This document shows, in pieces, positions 1-13,555 of a DNA stretch of 64,000 bases. The stretch comes from Rhinopithecus roxellana (Eukaryota; Chordata; Mammalia; Primates; Cercopithecidae). Location of the stretch: contig NC_044568.1 of assembly GCF_007565055.1 (NCBI RefSeq), positions 25,679,936 through 25,743,935 on the forward strand, given 5' to 3'. The position numbers and the translations under genes are program-made. Position 1 is the stretch's first letter. Each line of letters starts with the position of its first letter. A model generated the notes under the pieces. The model was not told the DNA's origin. It searched no databases and saw only the letters and a list, made by a program, of their open reading frames with translations.

Positions 1-274
1 CGGAGTGGCTCTGTTGCCTAGGCTGGAGTACAGTGGCATGACCTCGGCTCACTGCAACCTCCACCTCCTGGATTCAAGTGATCCTTCCACCTCAGCCTCC
101 TAAGTAGCTGATATTACAGGCATGCACCACCACCCGGCTAATTTTTGTATTTTTAGTAGAGATGGGGTTTCACTGTGTTGGCCAGGCTGGTCTTGAACTC
201 CTGACCTCAAGCAATCCACCTGCTTCAGCCTCCCAAAATGCTGGGATTACAGGCGTGAACCACCACGCCTGGCC
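1..274 (-). repeat. Alu, truncated by the window edge
   Basis: Antisense Alu in a PRMT7 intron. It lacks its poly(A) side because the window begins inside it and it ends at the reversed 5' terminus (CCTGGCC). The internal "ATTTTTAGTAGAGATGGGG" and "CTGGGATTACAGGCG" blocks are typical. Confidence 0.93.
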
Positions 275-891
275 AATTTCTTAATACTTTTTCTTCATAG
301 CACTTACCACTGCAATCATTAAATCATTATGTAGTTATGTATTTAATGTTTGTATCCCCACCCAGCTGAGGCATCCTGAGGTCATGCGCTGCGTGGGTTG
401 TATTAACTATTCCATTCCGTTATTTGCTCAGGGCCTGTCATGTAAAGGAGTTCAGTTATATTTTGTTAAGTGAGTAGATCGTCAGTCGTGCTTCATCCAT
501 AATCCCTTGTAAATGTGACTTTGTTTCCGATCCTGTAGCGTGATAAGTGACTTCCTCATTGCCAGGTTGGGTGGCCTTTCCTCTGCTTTTCCTCTCTAAC
601 CACTGTGGCTTTGGTACTTCTGCCATTCCTTCCTTCTTGAAACTCTCCCTGGACCTTAGTGACATCTCTTCATCTTGGTTCTCCTGTGTTGCTTTCTTTC
701 TGCTCCAAATGTGTGCTTTCCAAGGTTCTGCTCTCAGCCCTTTTAAAAAGTGGCATCTGAAGTGTCCTGTTCCCCAGAGCTGGATTACGTGCTGAGGCTT
801 GCGGAGAGCCAACCCAGGAGCAGCGTGTGTTCATCCGTCTGTTTCGTTCATTTGGTAAGGGCTTAGGAAGCTCCTGGGGTGGCTACCCGCT
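275..891. other. PRMT7 intron, no feature seen
   Basis: Unique-looking intron sequence between two Alus. Open frames here on both strands have no recognisable protein content and no coding bias I can see. Confidence 0.7.
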
Positions 892-1173
892 TCTTGAGAC
901 AGTCTCACTGTATTGCCCAAGATGGAGTATGGTGGGGCAGTCTGAGCTCAGTACAGCTTCTGCCTCCTGGGTTCAGACAATTCTCATGCCTCAGCCTCCT
1001 GAGTAGCTGGGACTACAGGCGTGTGCTACCACACCTGGCTAATTTTTGTATTTTTAGTAGAGACAAGGTTTCACCACATTGGCCAGGCTGGTATCAAACT
1101 CCTGGCCTCAGTGATCCGCCCACCTTGGCCTCTCAAACTGCTGGAATTACAGGTGTGAGTCACTGTGCCTGGT
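892..1173 (-). repeat. Alu
   Basis: Antisense Alu, moderately diverged, with almost no poly(T) head left (starts at GAGACAGTCTC) and the reversed 5' end near 1173. Confidence 0.9.
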
Positions 1174-1846
1174 TCTTGATTTTTATTTTAATGAAACAAT
1201 TTGGACTGTAAAGCATTTTAAGTTATATAATTGGTTTAAACATTTAGGAGATAAAATTGGCAGAGTAGGTGATCAGTGGGTTGTAGGGTGACAGAAATCA
1301 AGAATGTATCTAGTGTGTGTTGACTTACGGGGCACTAGACCTTGTTGTGGGCCCTGGGGTACAGTAGTGGACAGGCAGTCTGCGGTCCTGCTGTCCTGGA
1401 GCTAGTAAATGATGCCCAGGTTCCTGGACTATGTGACTCATTCATTGAGGCAGAAACCCTGGAGGGAGGAGCAGGTGTGTTAGGTGGGGTGGGTTGGATG
1501 AGTTTTGGACAGTGTATTCCAGTTGGAGTTTGGCATGACATCAGAGAGGATGGGCAAGGCTTCTCGGGAGGGTGGTTTCTGGCAGAAGACAGAAGTTTTT
1601 TCTTAAGCTCCACTGATACTGTCATGGAGCACAGGTGAGCTTCATAGGAAGTGTGCATGTTTTTTTTTTATCTTCATCATCCCAACTACCACCACATGAG
1701 ACAGAGCCCATTCACCCATTTTACTGATGAGGCAACTGATGGTCAGAACTAAGGGCTCAGGGATAGGAAGTGAGATCCAGGCCAGGCTCCAGCCTCGAGC
1801 TCGAGGTTCACACTGTCTCTGTTGTGCTCTTCTATCAGCTCCTTTC
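1174..1846. other. PRMT7 intron, possible old MIR or L2 trace
   Basis: Mostly unique intron. Around 1690-1760 the wording "CATTTTACTGATGAGGCAACTGA"-like sequence resembles the conserved core of MIR3/L2-type elements, too decayed to delimit. Open frames across 1335-1658 show no known domain. Confidence 0.4.
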
Positions 1847-2142
1847 TTTTTTTTTTTTTTTTGAAATAGAGTCTCACTGTGGCCCAGATTAGAGTGCAAT
1901 GGCGCAATCTCGGCTTACCGCAACCTCTACCTCCCGGGTTGAAGTGATTCTCCTGCCTCAGCCTCTCAAGTAGCTAGGATTACAGGCACCCATCACCACG
2001 CCTGGTTAATTTTTGTATTTTTAGTAGAGACAACGTTTCACCATGTTGGCCAGGCTGGTTTCAAACTTCTGACCTCAGGTGATCTGCCCATCTCGACCTC
2101 CCAAAGTGCTGGGATTACAGGCGGGAGCCACTGCGCCTGGCC
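1847..2142 (-). repeat. Alu
   Basis: Full-length antisense Alu with a poly(T) head at about 1847-1862 and reversed 5' end at 2142. Confidence 0.94.
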
Positions 2143-2641
2143 CCCGTCAACTGCTTTCATGTATCTCTTTTCCTTGTGTCATCTGTAAGACTTGTGCTCT
2201 GTTCAGGGGAGATGAGTGGGCTTTGTCAGATTATAATTCATGAGGCATTAAAAGTGTTTACAGTTAATTCTCCCTGATGAATAGCCCCTTCCAAAGTCTG
2301 TTTTGGCTCTTGGCTCATTGAAAATTATAATTGTAGAAGTAGCGGTACGTTACTGAGATTTAGAAAACAGTTAACCCTCCCAAATCCTACCCTCCTCTAA
2401 AATCCTACTGTCCTAAAACAACTGTTATTTAAGAGATTGGTGACAAGGCGCTAAGTTCATTAAGGGGATTTACCATAGTGATCCGGGGATTCTAAGTCAT
2501 GGATCTCAATTTTGGCTGCCAGAGCTGAACTCACAGGAGCTGGAAGATCATCAAAGAACCTTGCTGTCTTGCTTTGGCTTTCCCTCCGTCTCCCTGCAAC
2601 CTAAAAGTATTTGAAGTACCAGCATTTGGTTTTTGCTTTTC
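2143..2641. other. PRMT7 intron, no feature seen
   Basis: About 500 bases of AT-leaning intron between two Alus. I see no repeat, exon or regulatory motif I can support. Confidence 0.6.
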
Positions 2642-2946
2642 TTTTTTTCTTTTTTTTTTTTTTTGAAACGGAGTCTCGCTCTGTCGCCCGGGCTGGAGTG
2701 CAGTGGCCGGATCTCAGCTCACTGCAAGCTCCGCCTCCCGGGTTCATGCCATTCTCCTGCCTCAGCCTCCTGAGTAGCTGGGACTACAGGCGCCTGCCAC
2801 CTCTCCCGGCTAGTTTTTTGTAGTTTTTAGTAGAGACAGGGTTTCACCGTGTTAGCCAGGATGGTCTTGATCTCCTGACCTTGTGATCCGCCCGTCTCGG
2901 CCTCCCAAAGTGCTGGGATTACAGGCTTGAGCCACCGCGCCCGGCC
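2642..2946 (-). repeat. AluY, Old World monkey type
   Basis: Nearly undegraded antisense Alu. In sense orientation it has CTCAAGCC near its 5' end and the GAGATCCG variant in the right arm, which I associate with cercopithecid AluY lineages rather than human AluY. This helps place the organism. Confidence 0.85.
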
Positions 2947-3109
2947 GGTTTTTGCTTTTCAAATAATTTTTCTAATTTAGTGGTTAACAGTTTAATTGTT
3001 AATTTATATCTCTCTAATTGCTAATAGGGATGAAAAAATTTCCATATGTTTGATTTCTGTTTTGAATTGTATGTTTATATTTTTACCTGGTTTCTTTTTG
3101 GGTGTGTAT

Positions 3110-3409
3110 TTTTTTCTTTTTTTTTTTCTTTGAGACAGAGTCTTACTCTGTCGCCCAGGCTGAAGTACAGTGGCACAATCTTGGCTCACTGCAACCTCTG
3201 CCTCCCAGGTTCAAGTGATTCTTATGCCTTAGCCTCCCGGGTAGCTGGGGTGGCGTGCGCCACCACACCTGGCTAATTTTTGTATTTTTGGTAGAGATGG
3301 AGTTTCGCCATGATGGCCAAACTGGTCTTGAACTCCTGACCTCAAGTGATCCTCCTGCCTTGGCCTCCCAAAGTGCTAGGATTACAGGTGTGAGCCACTG
3401 CACCTGGCC
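3110..3409 (-). repeat. Alu
   Basis: Full-length antisense Alu with a T-rich head and reversed 5' end at 3409. Confidence 0.92.
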
Positions 3410-3483
3410 AATTTTTGTGTCTTTTGTGGAAATGGGGTTTTGTCATGTTGCCCAGGGTGATTGCAAACTCCTGAGCTCAAGAA
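3410..3483 (-). repeat. Alu-derived fragment
   Basis: A second, more diverged Alu piece abuts the preceding element. It repeats the region around "AATTTTTGTGTCTTTTGTGG" through "CTCCTGAGCTCAAG", so either the younger Alu inserted into an older one or this is a monomer fragment. Confidence 0.65.
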
Positions 3484-3529
3484 GTCCATTGGGTATTGAT
3501 AGTTTTCTTATCATTTTTTTCAGGTCTCC

Positions 3530-3720
3530 CTCCCAATATTAAACATACAGAATAGTTGAAAGAGCGGTACAGTAAACACCCATGATCCCTTACCCTAGAT
3601 TTAGCAGTTAGCATTTTGTCATACATTTTACATACGGATTTTTTTTTTTTTTTGCTGAACCATTGGCAAATCAGTCGCAGACATCTTGACGCTTCTGAAT
3701 ACCTCAGCATGTGTATGTGC
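3530..3720. repeat. L1M-type LINE fragment
   Basis: Sequence running from "AATAGTTGAAAGAGCGGTAC" to "GACGCTTCTGAATACCTCAG" resembles a widely dispersed ancient L1 segment. A second copy of the same segment occurs at 11121-11553. A T15 run at about 3639-3653 lies inside. Subfamily and orientation are not assigned. Confidence 0.6.
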
Positions 3721-3742
3721 TTTTAGTGTGGTGACCCCTTAA

Positions 3743-5650
<1,908 letters not shown>

Positions 5651-5892
5651 GAAAATTGTGAGGCCGTGCCCCACAGAGCCACCGTCTATGCACAGCTGGT
5701 GGAGTCCAGGAGGATGTGGTCGTGGAACAAGCTGTTTCCCATCCGCGTGCAGACCAGCCTCGGAGAGCAGGTTATCGTCCCTCCTGTGGACCTGGAGAAC
5801 TGCCCTGGCGCACCCTCTGTCTGTGACATTCAGCTGAACCAGGTGTCACCAGCCGACTTTACAGTCCTCAGCGATGTGCTGCCCATGTTCAG
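5651..5892 (+). CDS. PRMT7: PRMT7 coding exon b (residues 169-249)
   Basis: Exon starts after AACTTAG and ends TTC AG|gtacc in phase 2. It encodes ENCEAVPHRATVYAQLVES through LSDVLPMF, the start of the first beta-barrel domain that follows the SAM-binding fold and helps form the substrate cleft. The segment matches recalled human PRMT7 almost residue for residue (for example R for G after VES). There are no stops or frameshifts. Confidence 0.96.
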
Positions 5893-6122
5893 GTACCAAG
5901 GAGCCACCATAGGTGATGGCACTTTAAGACATTTGATGGAAGTTTGGTCTTAGGAAGTTCTTTTTGCGTGGGAAGGAAACCTAGCTGCTATCACCTGCCT
6001 CGAAGGCAAGAGTCTTTGCAGCCAAATGTCATTGCCAGTGAGGTCACTGTAAAAGCTTAAAAAATGGGAGTGTGTGAGGGTGAGGTTAAACTCTGCTTAC
6101 ATTCTTGAATATTATTCCTCAG

Positions 6123-6303
6123 CATAGACTTCAGCAAGCAAGTCAGTAGCTCAGCAGCCTGCCATAGCAGGCAATTTGAACCTCTGACATCTGGCCGAGC
6201 TCAGGTGGTTCTCTCGTGGTGGGACATTGAAATGGACCCTGAGGGGAAGATCAGGTGCACCACGGCCCCCTTCTGGGCACACTCAGACCCAGAGGAGATG
6301 CAG
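6123..6303 (+). CDS. PRMT7: PRMT7 coding exon c (residues 249-309)
   Basis: The first base completes Ser249, and the exon ends ATG CAG|gtaagag, a near-consensus donor. It encodes IDFSKQVSSSAACHSRQFEP through WWDIEMDPEGKIRCTTAPFW to DPEEMQ, the beta-barrel of the first module. The intron before it is only 230 bases. The match to human is near-complete. Confidence 0.96.
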
Positions 6304-6785
6304 GTAAGAGGCAGCAGCCGAGCATGTGCCCTGTCAGGAAACTTGTTCACTGCTGTTCATGGGAAAGTAGCAGTTGAACCTTAGACCCATGAGAATTTAG
6401 AGACAGGAGGACTGTGTCAGAATCAAAGACAAAAGTTTTTAAAACACAAGCAAAGGCTAGCTATAGTGAGGTAGCCTTTCCAGGGTGAGCTCATGGTCAG
6501 CACCCTTGGACACAGTGGGCAACAGAGAAGGTGGCTTTCCTGTCCCCCTCATCATGATGCAGCTCTCCTTAGATGACCACCGCTCATCCCCTGAGTCATC
6601 CCAGGGGGCTCCCATCAGCTTGGAATAGAGAACTACAGCCTCACCTTCTGTGGCCTCGAAATCTACTTTCTCCACCCCGATAGAAAGTAGGCAGAGGACA
6701 TGAAAGACAGAAAAGGAAATACAGATGACGGGGATAGTTGCCCACTCTCCCTCATAATAAGAGAAATGCAGTATTAGCTGTTCAC
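6304..6785. other. PRMT7 intron, no feature seen
   Basis: Start of a 5.7-kb intron. No repeat or exon is recognisable before the Alu right-arm fragment. Confidence 0.55.
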
Positions 6786-6925
6786 AGCACCTGTGCTCCC
6801 AGCCTCTCAGGAGACTGAGACAGGAGGATTGCTTGAACCCAGAAAGTCGAGGCTGCAGTGAGTCGTGATTGCATTACTGCACTCCAGCCTGGGCAATAGA
6901 TGAGACCCTGTCTCTAAAAAAAGAG
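6786..6925 (+). repeat. Alu right-arm fragment (FRAM-like)
   Basis: Covers only the right monomer, from CTCCCAGCCTCTCAGGAG to GAGACCCTGTCTC and an A-rich end. It may be a free right monomer or a truncated Alu. Confidence 0.75.
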
Positions 6926-7654
6926 AGAAATGCAACTTTCAACTGCAATGATATATCATTTTCACCTATTAGTGAATAAAGTTTAAACAGTTTGCAAGCA
7001 CACTGTTGGTGAAGCTCAGGGAAAAAGCAGGAAAGCGAGTCATCAGAATGTCTCGGGTAGAAAGCAATGCTGCTTCCAGATGTGGGGCTGTGGCTGGATT
7101 TGCGTCTGTGCAGAATAGTTGTGTCCAGCCCTGGTTTAGTAGAAAAAGGCCAACCTAAAGGCCACTAGCAGGGATCAAGTCCGTTATCCTTTTAGTGGGT
7201 GAGGTAGCTCTCTGTGCACTGATGTGGGGGCAAGCTTCAGGGTGGATTATTACCTGACACAAAAATAAAGGTGCAGAATGGTGTGTCATGTGGCAGCACT
7301 GGTGTTAGTAAAAATAGGAATATGTGTGTTTATGAGTGGATAGTTGTCTGGTGTACATATAAGGATATCTTTGGAAGAATTCCCAGAAATTGGTAAAACT
7401 GACTGCATCTGGGAATGGGGACTGGAGGTTAGGGGTGGAAAGGAAACATTTTTCACTATGTGTCCTTGTGTATCTTTTGAATTTTCTGTTATGTGCTTGT
7501 GTTATTTACACCCCCATCCACCCTCCCTCACTGTCACACTCAGAGGAAAAGAAAGTGGGAAAGGTTTGTCGTAATTGCCTAATGGGTTCTTCCCACCCAC
7601 TGCTAGACAAAACCAATTCGCTGACACCATGGCTTTGCAATAAAGAGTTTAACT

Positions 7655-8215
7655 GATATAAAGCCAGCCACACCACGTGGAAGACAGAGTTATTGCTCAA
7701 ATCAGTCTCCCTGAAAATTCACAGGCTAGAGTTTTTTGTTCGTTTTGAGACGGAGTTTCGTTCTTGTTGCCCAGGCTGGAGTGCAGTGGCGCGATAGCTC
7801 ACTGCAACCTCCACCTCCTGGGTTCAAGCAATTCTCTTGCCTCAGCCTCCCAAGTAGGTGGGATTACAGGCATGCGCCACCACGCCTGCCTAATTTTGTA
7901 TTTTTAGTAGAGATGGGGTTTCTCCATGTTGGCCAGGCTGGTCTCAAACTCCTGACCTCAGGTGATCCACTCCCCTGGCCTCCCAAGGTCCTGGGATTAC
8001 AGGTGTGAGCCACCGCGCCTGGCCCAGGCTAGGATTTTTCAAGGATAGTTTGGAAGGCCAGGGAGTCCACTTCTGGGTGGAGTCATCAGACAGAAATGTA
8101 AAAACCCAAAAAGACATTTCAAAGGGTCAATCTTAGGTTCTACAAGGGTGGTGGTATCTGCAGGAGGAGTCAGGGAAGGTTGCAGATCTTATGACCTAAT
8201 AATGGCTTCACCCTA
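7655..8215. repeat. LTR-like interspersed repeat split by an Alu
   Basis: Sequence from "AAGCCAGCCACACCACGTGG" to "CAGATCTTATGACCTAATAA" looks like a dispersed endogenous-retrovirus-type LTR piece. I recognise the text pattern but cannot name the family. The Alu at 7735-8024 interrupts it, and short copies of "AGGCTAG.ATTTTT"-like sequence flank that Alu as a target-site duplication. No coding region is present. Confidence 0.4.
7735..8024 (-). repeat. Alu
   Basis: Antisense Alu inserted in the LTR-like repeat, with flanking near-duplicate "CAGGCTAG" sequence on both sides. Confidence 0.93.
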
Positions 8216-8314
8216 GCAGAATTCAGCCTCCTCTCATCCTCGTAACCTGATGATCTTTCATTAAGTTTAAGTTTAATTTTGGGGAAGGGCGGTTATCATT
8301 TAAAATATTAATCG

Positions 8315-8601
8315 ACTGGGCTCGGTGGCTGACGCTGGTAATCCCAACACTTTGGGAGGCCCAGATGGTTGGATCATTTGAGGTCAGGAGTTTGAGACCA
8401 TCCTGACCAACATGGAGAAACCCCACTTCTACTAAAAATACAAAAATTAGCCGGATGTGATGGTGCATGCCTATAATCCCAGCTACTCAGGAGGCTGAGG
8501 CAGGAGAATTGCTTGAACCCATGAGATGGGAGGTTGAAGTGAGCTGAGATCATGCCACTGCACTCAAACCTGGGTGGCAGAGTGAGACGAATAAAAAATA
8601 A
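8315..8601 (+). repeat. Alu
   Basis: Sense Alu, older and diverged, 290 bases from the antisense Alu at 7735, so the two form an inverted pair within one PRMT7 intron. Confidence 0.9.
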
Positions 8602-9252
8602 ACTATTAACCAAATGTCTCCCAAAGTTAGCTTGGCCCAGACCCAGGAATGATTAAGGGCAGTTTAGACGTTAAAGCGAGATGGGGTTGGTAAGTTGAGA
8701 TCTCTTTCACTGTCGTAATTCTCTCACTGTGTTTTGCAAAGGCAGTTTTGGTTTCAGGGCCAAGAAATAGAACCTGTCTCTACCCAGGAGCACCTTAGGC
8801 ACCATCCTTTGTTCATGGTCCAGCCTGCCTGGCCTTAACCACTGGCTTTGTTTTAAATGCTCACCTGCTGGTTCTAGGTGGCCATAACATTGACTTCCTG
8901 GAAGGCTTTAGCAGCTTCCCCTACTCCATTCCCAGAATTACTGTGTAGGCCGAAGGGTCGTGACTGCTGGGGGATTGCTGTCAATCAGCGTATCCGTACC
9001 GACAGCAGCATGTGAGACTAAGAAGTATGTGAGCTTTAGAAGTATGTGAGCTTCTTAGCCTCCCCTCCACCTTCCAGGTGCCTGGCCCCGGGTGGGTGTG
9101 TGTCCAGCCAGCCGTGCCAGCTTCCCTCTGCAGGCTGTGTGTGTGTGTCACTCTGAATTCACCCACAGAGTTGAGATTGGCATTGCACCACATTCTTCCT
9201 AAGACTGTGTTGCAGAATTAGCATAAGAATAGTGTTAAAATGTTAGGACTTT
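8602..9252. other. PRMT7 intron with short repeats at 9005-9060
   Basis: Unique intron apart from a small direct repeat (AGAAGTATGTGAGCTT twice) bounded by CTAAGAAG and its complement CTTCTTAG at about 9010-9058. Confidence 0.55.
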
Positions 9253-9549
9253 TGGCCGGTGGCTTGCTCCTGTAATCCCAGCACTTTGGGAGGCCAAGGC
9301 GGGTGGATCATCTGAGGTCAGGAGTTCAAGACCAGTCTGGCCAACATGGTGAAACCCCGTCTGTACTAAAAATACAAAAAAATTAGTTGGGCATGGTGAC
9401 AGGCACCTGTAATCCCAGCTACTTGGGAGGCTGAGGCAGGAGAATCGCTTGAACCCGGGAGGTGGAGGTTGCAGTGAGCCGAGACTGCACCATTGCACTC
9501 CAGCCTGGGCAACAAGAGCGAAACTCCGTCTCAAAAAAAAAAAAAAAAA
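9253..9549 (+). repeat. Alu with target-site duplication
   Basis: Sense Alu with a clean poly(A) tail. "GTTAGGACTTTT" before it and "GTTAGTACTTTT" after it form a target-site duplication differing by one base. Confidence 0.93.
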
Positions 9550-10300
9550 GTTAGTACTTTTAATTTGCATGTCTTCAGAGCACTACTATGTATTTTTTCT
9601 CCTTGAATCCTCTTAGTAGACAAACCAGGTAACCACAACCGTAGCCAACCCGGGACCCAGCAGGCTCCAGGGATTAGAGCAGGGCCTTGTGTCCAGGAGC
9701 AGTAGAATGGGTCCTGCCCCTGGTCTCTTGACTATGGGTCTTGTGTTGTTTCTCTACCAGCGTTGACTTTTGGATTGGAAATTGAAAGCTGCTAATGAAC
9801 CTCCCTCATGAATTCATCAAACTGCTTTGATCCTAAGTATATTTAGCCTGTCCCACCTTGGCACAGTGGGTTCTGTCACCAGCTGTTCGGCGTTAGGACC
9901 TAGGAAGTCCCTGTGGTGGGAACATGGGAAGGATATGATGACAGTGCAGTGCCATGGGACCCTAGGAGGGGTTGGGAAAGAGTTCTCCTGTCTTCTTCAC
10001 ATACATTTGCATAGTGTGGGAATGAATAAAAGGTTTAAAAGAACCTGTATTATTCCTGTTACTGTTTATTTTTCCAGAACATATCTGGTCAGATTTTCAT
10101 TTTCTAGTTTTTATGTTCAAGTAGGCGTCTTAAATGTGTGGGAATGTCATTCGCTGCCTTTTTGTTAAATTCAAGACCAGGCAGGTGGGCACATTCCTTA
10201 CCTGTGCTCTTGGAGTCCCACAGGGCAAAGTTTTTCTTAGTTCCTGAAGGTGACGGAATGAGCGGGCAGTTGTCTCATCAGAGTTGAGCCAGGCATCTCC
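9550..10300. other. PRMT7 intron, no feature seen
   Basis: About 750 bases of unique intron. An open frame at 9827-10168 has no recognisable content. Confidence 0.55.
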
Positions 10301-10592
10301 TGTTTTTGTTCGTTAGAGACAGGGTCTTTATTGCTCAGGTTGGATTGTAGTGGCACCTCTTAGCTCACTGCAGCTGTCAACTCCTGGGCACAAGCGATCC
10401 TCCCACCTCAGCCTCCTGAGTAGCTGGGACTACAGGCATGTGCCACCATGTCTGGCTAATTTTGTGTTTTTTGTCGAAATAGGGGTCACTGGTATGTTAC
10501 CCAGGCTGGTCCCATATGCCTGGCCTCAAGCGATTCGCCAGTCTTGGCCTCCCAAATTGTTGGATTTACAGGCGTGAACCACCGTGTCCAGC
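10301..10592 (-). repeat. Alu, old (AluJ-like)
   Basis: Diverged antisense Alu with a weak T-rich head, typical of the oldest Alu class. Confidence 0.85.
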
Positions 10593-11120
10593 TGGCATCT
10601 ACTTTTTAGGACAGTTCTTCCTTTTTCAAAAAGAAGCTTAACAATTATGAGAGAAATAAACCTCATTATATAAAATAAAAATATCACTCATGGTCCTCCC
10701 TTTCACTCAAAATAGCTCCCTTTCTTTGGTCCCTCTCCAAATGCGTGGGCGTGGTCGGTGCTCCTCTCTGTTCCAGGCCTTCAGCAGCAGCGTTTAAGAT
10801 GTCTGTCCGTATTCTGCACAAGGGCTTATATCCCGTTCTGAGCCCTGGCCATTTGCGTGGGTTCCAGTTTTTGCTGGTATAAATAATTCTGTGATTTGCA
10901 TTTTTATGGGAATATAACTCTTTTCTTTTTTTTTTTTTTTTTTTTTGTTTGGGTTTTCTTAGGATAAAATCCTGTATGTGGGCTTTGTAGTAAGGACTAG
11001 CACAGCCTATTAAAAATTGACTCTGGATCATTGTCAACCATGTTTCGCAATTTAGAATCTTCGGTTATTTAAATACTTTAATTCAAAGAATAAGCCAAAA
11101 CCTTTTTGTATTTTCCCAAT

Positions 11121-11553
11121 TTTTTATTTTGAAAAATTATCAATCTACAGAATAAGTGAAAATGAACACTGATAGTCCCTTTATTAATTTAAATTTACCA
11201 GTTAACGTTTGCCACACCTGCTTTGTCTTTGTCTTCTGCCTCTCCCTGCATCTCTACACACACAGACACACACACATGCACACACACATGCACACGCACA
11301 CAGACACACACACGCACACCCAATGCACACGCACACGCTCGTGCAGTTTTTTGCAAAATCATTTGAAAATAAGTTGCAGACATCTGACACTTTACTTTTA
11401 AATACCTCAACACATATCTCCCAAGAATGAAAACAGTCTGCAACATAAACGAACCACATGATCACACCTAAGAAAAACAGTGGTTCCATAGTATCATCTA
11501 ACATATGGTTCAAAATAAAATTTCTCTGTCTCCAAAAGTCCTTGATAGCTTTT
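11121..11553. repeat. L1M-type LINE fragment, second copy
   Basis: Same ancient LINE segment as at 3530-3720 but longer, running to "AAAGTCCTTGATAGC". The simple pyrimidine/acetyl-rich interval expected in the middle of this element has become a CA microsatellite here. Confidence 0.6.
11257..11341 (+). repeat. CA-rich microsatellite, imperfect
   Basis: Interrupted (CA)n with GACACA, TGCACA and CGCACA variants over about 85 bases. The open frames it creates on both strands are artefacts of the repeat. Confidence 0.9.
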
Positions 11554-12044
11554 GTTTCCTCAGTCTACGATCCAGTTAGGTGTAGTGCATTGCATTTGAC
11601 TGTGCTGTAAATTCCGAGTATGTTAAAGCCTTTGGAGTGTGTGCCATGGGACTATTCCGAAAAGGTTCCCCTCAAACCACGAGGTTTAAACCATTGTTTT
11701 TTCCTTCAAATGAAACATTTGGCACAGCCCTGCATGTTGAAGAGAGAGCTTTGGTGCTCCTCTGATGGGATGGGGACTGGAGCCTGCACTTGTCCCTTCC
11801 CCTGAGCCACTCTGGCAGATTGCTGCCCTTGGCCACATTATGTCTTCCTAAAGCCAGCAGGGTTCCCACAAAGTTTTGGGCCACTGGCCTCTGAGTTTAG
11901 AGTTTGTTTCTTTATCTCCTTGGCCACAGTAGCCAGCTGCAGTCTACATTGTGGATGCCTGAAAACTCGCAGTTCTCTGGCATTTGGCTCCTGGATTTGC
12001 TCATGCTGCAGCATGTTGACAGCTGACTCTGTTCCCTGTTTCAG

Positions 12045-12172
12045 TGGCGGGACCACTGGATGCAGTGTGTGTACTTCCTGCCACAAGAGGAGCCTGTGGT
12101 GCAGGGCTCAGCGCTCTGCCTGGTAGCCCACCATGATGACTACTGCGTGTGGTACAGCCTGCAGAGGACCAG
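12045..12172 (+). CDS. PRMT7: PRMT7 coding exon d (residues 310-352): THW-loop equivalent
   Basis: Starts after GTTTCAG with W310 and ends AGG ACC AG|gtgcg in phase 2. It encodes WRDHWMQCVYFLPQEEP and VVQGSALCLVAHHDDYCVWY. D312-H313-W314 is the PRMT7 counterpart of the THW loop that shapes the arginine pocket, and all three residues are present. Recalled human has Tyr where this has Cys (SALYL versus SALCL). Confidence 0.96.
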
Positions 12173-12514
12173 GTGCGCTGAGCCTCGTTGGGGTGGAGGA
12201 TGAGCCTCTGAAACTTGTATGTAAATTCCCCATTTACAGACGCTCTGGAGGCGCCAGTGGGTTGATTTGTGTCTGGACAGAATAATATAAGAACAAAGAT
12301 TTGTGACCAGTGTGTCAGTGCCCATTCGGGTGTGCCCAGGAGAGGCTGTCCTGGGTTGCTGGAATCTGTTTAGAGCAGATGCGTAGGAAAAGTCTGGAAT
12401 TAGCGGGTGCTGTAACCTCTCATGCCTACTGGAGACCAGTGTCCAGATTCCTGCCCTCTAGAGACCTATGGAGGCGCTCACAGCCCATGTCTGTTTGTTA
12501 ATCTCCTGGCCTAG

Positions 12515-12650
12515 TCCTGAAAAGAATGAGAGAGTCCACCAGATGCGCCCCGTGTGCGACTGCCAGGCTCACCTGCTCTGGAACCGGCCTCGGTTTGGAG
12601 AGATCAATGATCAGGACAGAACTGATCGATACATCCAGGCTCTGAGCACC
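12515..12650 (+). CDS. PRMT7: PRMT7 coding exon e (residues 352-397): linker with Cys/His cluster
   Basis: Starts after GGCCTAG in phase 2 and ends AGC ACC|gtaagt, a strong donor. It encodes PEKNERVHQMRPVCDCQAH, LLWNRPRFGEINDQDRTDRY and IQALST, the linker between the two PRMT modules. The C-x-C-x-x-H cluster fits the zinc-binding element known between the modules of mammalian PRMT7; assignment of exact ligands is my inference. Confidence 0.95.
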
Positions 12651-13555
12651 GTAAGTGTCCAGCCCCTTGGCTGGTTGTGGGGGATAAGGGAAAAAGAAGT
12701 TTGTCCATGAGCCCCAGCACTCTGCTTATGATTTGCTAAGTTTCTTTCCTGTGTCCTCTTGTCTCTGAATGGCTTCAGCGAGCGCCTTCTGGGGTGGGCA
12801 CTGCAGCAGAATGCTGGAGAGCCTGGGGCTACTCTCTGCTGTACTGGGAGAGCCTCTGGCTGGGCTCCTGCTGGACGCCTTCGCCTTGTCAGGCACAGTC
12901 GTTACTGTGGGTGGTCGCAGTGGATTCGGCCACCCCTCTCCTCTTTTCATGTGTTACTACATTTCTCCAATTTTCTAAAGTGTAGATCTGATCATGTGAC
13001 TCCCCTGCCTGAAAATCTTTGCTCCCTGCAGGACTCGGCCTGGGGATTACAGATGGGGCTTAGAGGGAGGGTCTCTTGAGGCCCTTGGGGGTGTGTACAG
13101 AAATAAGTGTGCACGTGTGCATTCTGGAGGATGGGGGAGGATCCAAGCCATCCGGAGTTTCTCTCAGGAATCTGTCACCCAGAAAGGCATCCCTGCCTTT
13201 GGGGAGTCAGTTGTGAACCCTCGAGCCTTGGAGGCTCTTAGCTGTCCGTGCTGTCACCAGACAGGGAAGAAGCCTGTTGTCATGGACTGGGAGGTGGCCT
13301 GCACGTGGGGCAGGCCTTCAGTGGGGCCTCTAGGCTGGGTTGAGGAGTGTCTTTTCTGACAGTGGGGACAAGTGGGGAGACGTGAGCGAGGCGGGCGTGT
13401 TTGAGGCTGGGGGTGGTTACTGCATGAGGATGCAGGGGCATGGTCCAAGGTCTGGGCAAGTGGGGTGAGAAGGGAAACATTTCTGACAGCTTGCCAGCAG
13501 GAATCTTCTGGCAAACTGGAGGAAGCCCTGTGCTGAGGTTGCCCGTTCCCCGCAG
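12651..13555. other. PRMT7 intron with an L2-like trace
   Basis: 905-base intron. Around 12955-13035, "TCTGATCATGTGACTCCCCTGCCTGAAAA"-type text resembles a common L2-type LINE stretch. The rest is unique GC-rich sequence without supportable features. Confidence 0.5.

Noticed and set aside
7736..8008. Open frames reading like RRSFVLVAQAGVQWRDSS
   Set aside because: Standard translation of antisense Alu; the same peptide pattern recurs at every antisense copy in the window.
11156..11513. His/Thr- and Cys/Val-rich frames on both strands
   Set aside because: Translation of the CA microsatellite.
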